The notes under the pieces are model-generated. The model was not told the DNA's origin, did no database searches, and was given only the letters and a program-made list of their open reading frames with translations. A DNA stretch of 49,672 nucleotides, from NCBI GenBank assembly GCA_014825775.1, contig MVAQ01000159.1, positions 1 through 49,672 of the forward strand, read 5' to 3'. The DNA is from Krasilnikovozyma curviuscula. Taxonomy: Eukaryota > Basidiomycota > Tremellomycetes > Cystofilobasidiales > Mrakiaceae. Below are positions 41,615 through 49,672 of the stretch, one piece after another. Each line of letters opens with the position of its first letter. Position 1 is the first letter of the stretch. The position numbers and the translations under genes are program-made.

Positions 41615-43280
41615 TTAAGCTGGCGAGTGGGAAAGCAACCATTCCACAGCCGCTGAAACATTTCCACCTGTTGCCTCAAGCGCTCTGATGTTCTCCCCGC
41701 CATCGTAGAACCCCATGTTTTGCAAGGTACTCTGTGGAAGAGCAAAAATGGCAATGAAAAAGGTTGACCATAAAGTAACACAGAGAAGGAAAAAGCTCAC
41801 TAGCTGTGAAGCAAATCGCTCGTGTGCAGGTCTGGCATCTGCAGCAGCAAGAGGAGCCTGTCCACCTCCTAGTCCCCCGAGTCCTCCAAATCCTCCCAGG
41901 CCCCCAAGCCCACCTCCTCCTCCGAACATTTGTTCCATTTGTTGCATCTGCTGTGGTGTCATCCCAAAAAGACTAGGTGCTCCTGACCCTGCTACAGGAG
42001 CTGCTCCTGCGCCCGAAGGCGGCGTGCCAAAAGCTCCTGGTGGAGGAAACGCGGCAGCTGGTCCTGAACCACCTCGTCCTCCTTGCATCACTATGAAAAG
42101 ACAGCGTTTTGAAATGGATTAGAGCTAACCGAGTTGTTTGAGAACGATACACTAACTCTGTTGCATCTGCATCATCTGTCTAATTGTATCGGGGTTGGTC
42201 ATCATGTTCCTAAAATGCTCAGATTGCAGCATCTGTCTGACCTATAAGACGATAACAGGTGAATTTAGTCAATTTTGCGATTCTTTAAAGTGAACATTGA
42301 TAAACGGGGCTCACTTGAGGTCCCATTGCTTGTAGTTGAGGATTCGAAGCGATGATCTGGTCAACGACAGCTGGGCTGAAGACAATATAGAAAATTGGTC
42401 GACAACTGGCATAATCATACTAAGCGCTCTACTTCCATACTTACTTAGCTAACTGGCTTGCCATTTGTTGCTGAAATTCAGGTGAGTTCATCATATTCAT
42501 CATTGCGTTCGGGTCTGCCAGGTTTCCAGCTCCAAGGGCGCCGTCAGCGAATGGATTGAAAGTTCCTCCCCCGAAGCCATGACCTTGAACCTAGAATGAC
42601 ATACCAGAGGAGCATCAGGCAAGCTCCGGAAAGTGTGGATCCGGCTGAAGTTAACTTACACCTTCCAAGGCCGTCAAAGGATCAGAAGCAGCGTTACCAG
42701 CAGCCATGGTTGGGAAAGCTGCTGCTGCTGCAGATGCTGCTGTAGCAGAGGCGGAAGAAGAGCCTGTTCCTTCAGTTCTAGGAGAGCCCTTAACCTGAAT
42801 AAGTAAAAAGGACATCATGTCAACCCTCGTAGGCTTTGTCACCAAAATGCACTCTGATCAATAGCTGTTTTACCATATGGACGGTATGGCCAGTCAGGAT
42901 CTTGTAAGATGCAATAGTTTCATTGTCTTTAAGAACCTTGCCTGTAAGGTTGTAGAAAAGGGGGAAGAATTCTCAGCTAGTGCGTCTTGTTGGAGGGGCG
43001 TGGAGGGCGAACCTGAGTAAATCAGTCTCTGTCTCTCCTTCTCAACAGAGGTTTTGGCTTGAATCAAGTCTTTGAGCTCTTCGACCGTCTTGTCATTGGT
43101 GACAGTAATGGATATTTTGTCAGGCGAAGGGGTTTTGACTACGTAAGGAAAGGACGACGATGACAGCAGTGCACGGTCAGATCAGCGAGAGACAAATCGA
43201 CCGGAAGCGGATCTAAGCAGCAGGCCATTCACGACTTAAATTGAATGTTACTTACTATTGATTGTGATTTCTTCAGCCAT
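41615..43280 (-). CDS. DSK2: Ubiquilin DSK2, proteasome shuttle
   Basis: Nine exons (43280-43256, 43138-43013, 42941-42874, 42794-42660, 42590-42445, 42375-42315, 42241-42157, 42090-41801, 41731-41615) give 350 residues. The N-terminal ubiquitin-like domain (1 to about 76) includes KISITVTNDKTVEELKDLI, RLIYSGKVLKDN and LTGHTVHMVKG. The central STI1-like region has PEFQQQMASQLANPAVVDQ and SEHFRNMMTNPDTIRQMM. A Gly/Ala/Pro-rich linker contains five closely spaced LGGLGG-like repeats. The C-terminal UBA domain (about 313-350) is LQNMGFYDGGENIRALEATG and GNVSAAVEWLL. DSK2 binds ubiquitinated clients through UBA and the proteasome through UBL, acting in ERAD and general turnover. The methyltransferase start lies 47 bp beyond its stop. 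Confidence 0.96.
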
Positions 43281-43570
43281 GGTGGTTCCAGATTAGGCTT
43301 CAACGCGGTTGAGGATAGGGAGGAGAATATACGATGTGGCTTCGCCGCGAGAGGTGAGCCCGATGAGAAAACGGGGCGATTTTTGGGACATTTTTATCTT
43401 ATCTTCGACGCTATGGCTAAGTGAGAAGCGAGAAACCACTGGAGTCATTCAGTTTCCCTTTGCATAGAAGACTTGCTCTCTCCGTCTGATCCCTTTTTGG
43501 AGCCTCCGGACTTTCGCTTGCCGTCTTGGTGGTGCCAAGTACGTATATTACATCGGAGATCACACATCGA

Positions 43571-46249
43571 CTAATCCAGTCGATTCGACAGCTTCTCTTG
43601 ATAACCAAGGTTAACTCCAGCGTAATCCCAAAGAACGAACCTCCTAATCCCATAGCCACACAAAGCCAACACGGTCAGCAGGATAAGTGACGTTTTCCAA
43701 ACGTTGTTGTTGATAGTGTTCTGTGATAAGACAATGCAATCAGATACAGTACTTCATGAAAATCTCACATGAAATGCTGCAAGCTTGTTGGCCGAACTCA
43801 CTATCCACGAACGAAGACTGCGGTAGAGAGACTGCTTGAGCCTTATCGTCCACGATTCCACCTTTTTCGGCGTCAACGTTCTCTGATACGCGCCTTCAAG
43901 AGTTGAGAAGATGCTGGCCCCGTCGAAACGGATCTTTTCGAATTCGAGGGTGATGTCGTAGTAAGCGTTATTCTAGGTTGCGAGGAAAGCCTCAGTGGGT
44001 AGATCGACTACCTTGCTACAAAAGATCGGGAACTCACTTTTGGATCTGCCACAACTACCGATGGCATCGATGACTTTGACATGCTATGGAGAACAATGAT
44101 GACTATCAGTTGAGATGAACGACGGCACGGACATGACCCAGGACTCACCCATACGTTTGCTTCAACCATTTACCCCACTTGTCACCATCCATCCAAGCGA
44201 ATATAACACCTTGGTCGAATTTTCTACCCCCTTTTCGCCAGGCCGTCGCAATCTTTAGAAACTCATCTCTGGTAGCTTCAAGCTCAGTTATGCTTCGCCC
44301 TTTGAGTTTGAACCCTGCAAGTACAACCAACGAGCCAGCCTTGTTTCTCATTACATCCCCAAAGTTTTTGCTACCCAACTGGACGATCGTTGGAAGTTTG
44401 TTCAACTGGAGGAAATTGCCGACTTCTTCAGCAGTCGTCGTCGAAGAGACTGACATGGCTGCGAGAGGCGTCACTTGATTATCTTTGAAAGAGAGAAGGG
44501 CCGAACCTTTGATAGGATCAACTCCAACTTTGGTAAAGAGGTCTGGATCTCTCGACTGATAGAGAGGTATTGACCCCAGGAGAGTCTTAGATCCTTCAGA
44601 GACAAGCTTCTAAAAGGGTTACGGAGAAAATGTGTCCATCAATATCATCAAGAATATCTTGAGGTTTGAGCCGTCCTTGAGAGATTTCTCACCAGGCCGA
44701 AATCGCCATCAGCAAAGGTATTCAAGTAAAGGAAGAATATCTCTTCTTTCTCAGCCACGCTTTCTATAGCTTCCGCGTTGATGTACTCCAGTGATCCACT
44801 AGAGAAAGTGAAACTTCGAAAGTCAGAATCGAAGAGAGTATGTCGAGTTTAAGCGATAATTTTACCTCGCAAGCGCTTTCGTAGCAAAGGCACTCATGTC
44901 TGAGAGGCTCCTTCCTCCAGTGTGTTCGTATTTCTTCCCCTCCGCATATCTGCAGCGCAGGCATAAGTCAACCAAAGCGTTAGTACAGACTCCGTTGAAG
45001 ACACATGTCGAGACTGAGAACGAACAAGTAAAGCATTGGGTAGCCCATAACGCCTTCCTTCTTACAAATGTCAGGATTGGCTACGCAATCAACTTCGGCG
45101 ATTTTAAGTTTTCCTTTGAGATTTTCCGCAAGCTCTTTCCAAGTAGGTGCTAGTTTCTGGCAATGTCCACACTATCACAGGAAAATAAACCGAATGTCAG
45201 CGTAGATTCCTATCCGTGCGCAATGCACAGAAGTTGAAAGGGAGCTAGTAATACCCAAGGGGCAAAGAACTTGACAAAGATTGGTTCCGGTGATTTTATG
45301 TGAGCTTCATAACTTCCATCCTGTCCTGCCAAAGTGATGACTTCGCCAGTGGCTTCGCTACTGGAGAACGATGCTTGACTTCCTGATTCAGATAAGGGTG
45401 CTGGACGACGTTGAGCATACGCTTTGGAGTGCTTATCGATGTAGTCTGATAAAACGTCGTGATCTCTGGATAGAGAGTACTGCTCAACTTCTTCACCTTC
45501 TTTGTAAAGCCTGATAGAAGGATCTGCAGACGAAGGAACAGAACCAGATCTAGTCTCAAGGGGAAAACGACGAACAGAAGAGAAGCAGAGCTGAAATCTT
45601 ACAAAATTTGATTTCATTCTCAGCGCACAGGTCTGTGGAAAGGAAGGAGCTGGTCAGAACATTTGTGCAGCCGTGGCGGTCTGTTGCCTAGAAGGGCTAG
45701 AACAGCACGAACCTCCTTGTGCTATACAGTTCACCTATATGATTCACATCAATACTTTGGTCAGCAATGGCAAGTCGGCAAGTCAGCCGTAATGCAGTCG
45801 AGCGATCCCTTACTCACCTGTGCCATATGAAAGCCCGTAGTCGTCTCCAAGTCACGCTTTTCAGCAGCAACCTGTTCCCAAGTTGGAGCAAATGCTCTGC
45901 AGTGTCCACCTGCACCATTTGTTTCGTTAGTCAAGTCGACATTATATGTTGGAACAACACGGTGAATGCTCACACGAAGGACTGACACCAGATGAAGTTC
46001 AATGAGTGCTTGTCAGCGCCAGAAACTGCAGTACAACCTCAAGTTTATGAGGAAGAGGCCGAATTACCTGTAATATTCAACCAGCCATATACCCTTCGCT
46101 ATCGATGGCTTGAAGGTATCGAGGCTAAGTTGTCGCAGGTCGTCATGGTGTTCACCCTCAGCGCCGCTGACACCAACGACGAGGAGGGAGAGGGCGCAGA
46201 GGAAAGCGAGACAGCTAGACCAGGATAGATTTGCCAACGGATTGGACAT
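43571..46249 (-). CDS. Membrane-anchored protein disulfide isomerase, two CGHC domains
   Basis: Thirteen exons (46249-46068, 45981-45974, 45909-45818, 45734-45713, 45632-45603, 45523-45255, 45171-45026, 44949-44866, 44798-44693, 44609-44149, 44083-44038, 43972-43802, 43720-43571) give 588 residues. A signal peptide (LAFLCALSLLVVGVSG) leads into thioredoxin domain 1 with CGHC at 64-67 and domain 2 with CGHC at 202-205. Further thioredoxin-like domains without CxxC follow. One membrane helix (about 547-562) lies near the C-terminus, as in TMX3/EPS1-type PDIs. It should form and rearrange disulfides in the ER lumen. Exon 2 is 8 nt and codes the residues just before the first CGHC. The end is uncertain: reading on gives a stop at 43571-43573, while GT sites after 43645 would allow other tails ending nearer 43417. 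Confidence 0.88.
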
Positions 46250-46442
46250 GTCTCGGGCTAGCTTAGAAAAGATCGATGACCTATGTGATTTTTTGAGGAT
46301 ATAGTGACGGTGAGAAGAAGCGTCGCAGAATCGGCCTATCCAACTTCCAACTAATCTCGTCTCAAGATTTTAAGGGATAGGAAAATCAAATAGGAAATAA
46401 AACAGGAAGAAGAATTTCCTAATCATCTAGAAAAGTCACTCG
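46250..46442. promoter_or_regulatory. Divergent promoter, PDI / CGI121
   Basis: The start codons of the PDI gene (minus) and CGI121 (plus) are separated by 193 bp, so the interval must serve both. No TATA box or known stress element was identified with confidence. Confidence 0.65.
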
Positions 46443-47281
46443 ATGGAACACTACAGCTTCCCTCTGTTCGGTTTTGAAGTTTACGCTGCTCTATATTCGA
46501 ACGTCGCCAATGCTGCAGAAATTCGATCCAGTCTAATAGCAGCCTCGAAAATGGAAGGAGAACTGGGTGATCAACAGAGAGACAAATACGATTTTTGCTT
46601 TCTAGAGGCTGAGACGGTGAAGCTGACCTCGTCCTTTCGTCTGTGTCCGTTCTGTCCTTTGCTAACTGTATCACTGGCTTTCTGGTTGCAGATAATATCT
46701 CGACAACATTTCCTCACTGCAGTCAACCAATCGCTATTATCATACTGTCATTCGACATTGCAGACAAAAACCATTCACTCGGAAATCATGTACTACCTCA
46801 ACCCTTCGAACAGCGTGAGTCCCTTCTTGTCTGTTCCATCTACGAGTGAATAGGCGCTTATCTAACCTTCTGTTTCTCTAAACGCTAGATCACTGACTCC
46901 ATACGGCGATTTGGTGTTTCGTCGAAAACTGTTTCGCTGCTAATTATCAGAATATGTCCAGCTGTCGACGCATCCCCACAAAGTCATTATTCGCCAGAAT
47001 GGATTCAGAAATCAATGGACGGCCTCATTCAAGGTGAATCAATGAGTTTGGACGAATTGGTGAAAGGTGTCAAATGGGCGTCTTTGGAAAAGGTAAATTG
47101 CCTCCTTGTAGGCTGTTGCTCCGATCACTACTTTCCAAGCTCATGAGAACTGTACTGGTTTCTGTTCATTCTAATGCAGTGGTACAAGCTACCACAACAG
47201 GTAGCACACAAACAGCGCGATCGAATTTCCGACACTCAATGGATCATTTCAAACGTTGCAGCCAAGTCAGTTTTGAGTTGA
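46443..47281 (+). CDS. CGI121: EKC/KEOPS complex subunit CGI121
   Basis: Four exons (46443-46616, 46692-46814, 46889-47092, 47180-47281) give 200 residues, usual for CGI121/TPRKB. Typical elements are an N-terminal PLFGFEVYAALYSNVANA, a DFCFLEAETIISRQHFLTA segment, KTIHSEIMYYLNPSNSI and IRRFGVSSKTVSLLIIRI. CGI121 binds the kinase Bud32 and tRNA within KEOPS, which makes the universal t6A37 modification on ANN-decoding tRNAs; the complex also affects telomeres in yeast. The C-terminal tail (WYKLPQQVAHKQRDR onward) is also consistent. It is divergent with the PDI gene and convergent with SVP26, 198 bp apart. Confidence 0.95.
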
Positions 47282-47479
47282 GTTACTGGAAAAGGGAGGA
47301 TATGGATTCAGAAAGTAACAGTAGATTCTTCAGTATCATTCTGAAAAAGTGTCCACATAAAATGCAAGAATGGCAATCGGAACAAAGAAATTATTTACTC
47401 TTGCATTGGTATTGAACGTGAATCGACAGACATAACGTAATTATCACATATAACTACTGAGAACCTTCTTCGCCTTCCA

Positions 47480-48893
47480 TCAATCCGCTTTGGACTTGAC
47501 TGAATCACTTGTCACTCCAAGGGAAGAGTTGCTGCGAGGAGGGGGTCCCAAGCGAGGTGAAGGTGACGTCGGACGTGAAACAGACCGAGATTGGAGGGTC
47601 GAGGAGCCGGAAAGGAAATCACTCGACGTTCTGCCAGGTTTGGGGGATAGCGAGCTGTTGTTTGTCGTTGAAGGGAAGTAGGAGTTGCTGTTGCTGCTAT
47701 ACCCACCTCCCCCAGGCTCTTGACCCCATGGCGAATAGGATAGGTTAGAATTACCCAGCGGCGTTGGCAACGGTGACTTGGTTGGTGTCCGAGGAGCTAT
47801 CAACCCATCCTCATCTCGACGGCTGCGACGAGAAAGTCGTGGGAGAAGTTTCATTATTGGTGTAAGGATGGTTGAGACCAATGAATGTCGTGACGTAGAC
47901 GGTAGATTATCGTTGTTGGGTTGTAAAGATGACGATGCGGACTCGCCTAGTTTAATTTAAAAGTAGGTCAGTCCCTGCGATGAGTTAATGCGAACTTACA
48001 CAACGACCTTCAAACGTACCGAAAGATGGAAGAGCGTTGTCATTTGCACTTAAACTCAGAAAAAGGAATAGTGGGATGAACCAAACACAGATTCCAAAGA
48101 AGGTAGCCACATCCATGAAGGCTGGAGCTGGTTTGGAGTTGTTGTAAGAACCATATGTGGGTCGACCGTAAGGGTTCCTTGGTGGTTGGGCGGCTTTACC
48201 AGCGAAGTAGAAAAACCAGATAAAGTGGTCTGCCAGGACCAAAAGGCAAGATGCCATGAAGGAGTAGGAAGACAGTGATATGACCGGCCATGAGCTGGAG
48301 AAGTTTTGCTAGAAATCAACAAACCGAGGCTCAGTGCTATCCAAACGCGTCAAAGAACTGTATATTATACTCACCAGGTATACTAGATGGCATCCTATCG
48401 AGAAAAGGGTGTGCAAAATGGGAAGGCGATCCACGACGAGCAAGAGGACATGCAGAGCGACGATTGCCTGGTTACATTTTGCACCAGGTACCATCAACGG
48501 CATGAGTCGAATAAGAGAAGTATTCAGTAACCAAATAGGGAGAGACTTCTTTGGCAGAGTCATAGTACTGACGTAGATAGCTCTAATTCCGACAGCTTTA
48601 GCCAGCCTCGTGTGCTCCTCGATGACTTCTGCGATCCAGAGAAGACCGCTCGCTAGAAGAAGCAGCAGGACCAAAAGTATCAGAAGTCGGAATAATTGCA
48701 AGCCTTGTAGATAGTGAGAAAGAGCGACTTTACCCAGACTCAGCGTCACGAACAGGAAAGCTGCCACGGCTGCCACGTAGGCCACTACGTTGATTAAAAC
48801 ACGAGATGAGCAGGTGCAAATCGAACAACAGGAGGGAAACACATAGTGACAAGACAAGATGAGGTACTTACAGCCGTGTAGAAGAGTGATCAT
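47480..48893 (-). CDS. SVP26: SVP26/TEX261 ER cargo receptor
   Basis: Six exons (48893-48872, 48784-48734, 48652-48573, 48467-48375, 48308-48020, 47946-47480) give 333 residues. About five hydrophobic helices match the SVP26/TEX261 family: LSLASGLLWIAEVIEEHTRL, LLLVVDRLPILHTLFSIGCH with LVYL, SFMASCLLVLADHFIWFFYF and DVATFFGICVWFIPLFLFLS ending in LSANDNALPS. The family loads membrane cargo such as mannosyltransferases and Ktr3-type enzymes into COPII vesicles. Compared with yeast (about 228) and human (196), this protein has a long C-terminal tail of about 150 Ser/Pro/Arg-rich residues with many SP sites, probably cytosolic and phosphorylated. A 30-residue Gly/Pro/Tyr insert separates the last two helices. 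Introns were placed by phase and family alignment. Confidence 0.93.
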
Positions 48894-49290
48894 CTTGTAA
48901 GATGGCGGACAGGAGGGTCCAGAGGGTGGAAAGGACCCAAAGGGCAAGAGGTCACAATGCTCTGGTAAAGAGGATCAAGCAAAAAAGGGAAACTGTGTTG
49001 ATAGAGATATAAAAATCTCGGCTAGCAAGTAGTTTGATTCGACTCAAAAGTGTTTTTTTTTTTTTGCGTCTGTGTTCCGATATCTGTCCCTTGTGGCGGG
49101 GCATGCCATCGTCAACACGAGCAGAGATCTCACAGAAAAACAAACGGTACCGTGAATCAGATTGTACAGTTGGGACTTCATGTCATTCCGAGGTGCTGAC
49201 ACATAAACTCTTCAACGCTTTCATTGGAATTCGACTGGTGAAATAATCACCGTCGCTTACGTCCAGAAGTCAGTTTGTGAGGTGACCCCT

Positions 49291-49308
49291 CTCTTGATCC
49301 TTCAAGAG
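49291..49308 (+). other. Short perfect stem-loop
   Basis: CTCTTGA and TCAAGAG pair perfectly around the loop TCCT. It lies in non-coding sequence upstream of the open frame at the right edge. It is too short for a named RNA class and could be chance. Confidence 0.5.
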
Positions 49309-49436
49309 GTGCTGGATCGAGGTAAGAAGACAGACATGTAACGAATGTACAATTCCTACCTTCCAGAAACACCACCTCTCTGGTGTAACCAGCTAAAAAG
49401 AGGGCGTGGGCGCAAATGAATCAAGGTCAAGCTTCT

Positions 49437-49480
49437 TGTTGCTTGAAGAGGATCAGCAATATCAGGTGAATCAAGCAACA
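49437..49480 (+). other. 10-bp inverted repeat with 24-nt loop
   Basis: TGTTGCTTGA at 49437-49446 pairs perfectly with TCAAGCAACA at 49471-49480. No gene overlaps it. It could be a leader hairpin or a palindromic binding site. Confidence 0.45.
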
Positions 49481-49573
49481 GGTCTAGCTTTTAAGGATGA
49501 GCTTGCTGCTTATAAGGATTGGAAAGAGCGGAGAAAATCAATATTGCGGTTCATCACTTGACATAACGAGACT

Positions 49574-49672
49574 ATGAAGAGTGAAGGAGCGAAAGTCCTG
49601 ACTATCAACACCCAGCAGCAATTCTCGCCTGACATGTATTATGCATGGTTCTGGGAAGGCAGTCAACTATGG
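49574..49672 (+). CDS. Possible 5' end of a gene running off the window
   Basis: An ATG at 49574 opens a frame of 33 codons that is still open at the last base. It begins MKSEGAKVLTINTQQQFSPD and continues into an aromatic-rich stretch (YYAWFWEG). An in-frame TGA lies just upstream, so this would be the true N-terminus. The length is far too short to name a family, and it may be chance. Confidence 0.3.
   Translation, partial: MKSEGAKVLTINTQQQFSPDMYYAWFWEGSQLW

Larger units (their letters stand above)
48894..49573. other. Unassigned interval near the right edge
   Basis: These 680 bp hold the SVP26 promoter and perhaps the leader of a gene entering from 49574. There is a poly-T run near 49053. 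Two stem-loops are visible (listed separately). A GTAAGA at 49322 with TTCCAG ending at 49366 could be a 45-nt leader intron, but nothing confirms it. Confidence 0.45.

Noticed and set aside
41715..42122. Pro-rich open frame on the plus strand opposite DSK2
   Set aside because: It is the shadow of the Gly-rich DSK2 linker and lacks any domain.
1..49672. Transposons, CRISPR arrays, rRNA, integrated viral genes or secondary-metabolite clusters
   Set aside because: No reverse transcriptase, transposase, integrase, polyketide or peptide synthetase motifs, terminal repeats or regularly spaced repeats were seen in any frame.

Overview
This looks like nuclear DNA of a basidiomycete fungus, most likely a tremellomycete yeast. 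The genes are dense and cut by many 45-120 nt introns with GTRNGT donors, CTRAY-type branch sites and YAG acceptors. Several exons are only 8-30 nt. Two adjacent genes encode secreted proteins with a priA/Cpl1-type C-terminal cysteine domain, a family known from basidiomycetes. I see no rRNA, convincing tRNA, transposon, CRISPR array or viral relic. All exon models below were joined by hand from splice signals, codon phase and family motifs; none was checked against transcripts.

Left third (1-15.1 kb, all plus strand): a single-finger C2H2 protein, a long apparently spliced leader followed by the ribosome-biogenesis ABC-F ATPase ARB1, a UCH-type ubiquitin hydrolase, and a 17-exon sugar transporter followed 185 bp later by a Zn2Cys6 regulator. 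The transporter/regulator pair looks like a small sugar-use module, and the transporter promoter carries CGG triplets of the sort such regulators bind.

Middle (15.3-36.1 kb): NOP14 (minus) shares a 183-bp divergent promoter with a COA3-like mitochondrial gene. Then come a monocarboxylate-type MFS transporter, an unrecognised gene, a VOC/glyoxalase-fold protein, the tandem pair of secreted Cpl1-like proteins with its intergenic stretches, an AlaX/AARSD1-type Ala-tRNA editing protein, and a large mostly disordered protein with one microcephalin-like C-terminal BRCT domain.

Right third (36.1-49.7 kb, mainly minus strand): an arrestin-related adaptor with a PPxY motif and a very large disordered insertion, a METTL21-like methyltransferase, the ubiquilin DSK2 and a membrane-anchored protein disulfide isomerase. 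The isomerase shares a 193-bp promoter with the plus-strand KEOPS subunit CGI121. SVP26 (ER cargo receptor) follows. The last 0.8 kb is mostly unassigned, with an open reading frame running off the edge.

No clear new multi-gene system stands out. The most distinctive items are the duplicated Cpl1-like locus with shifted intron content, the splicing oddities (8- and 11-nt microexons, two GC-AG introns in one gene, a candidate 32-nt intron), the arrestin interrupted by about 475 disordered residues, and the BRCT protein with a repeated FVFGG-type motif.
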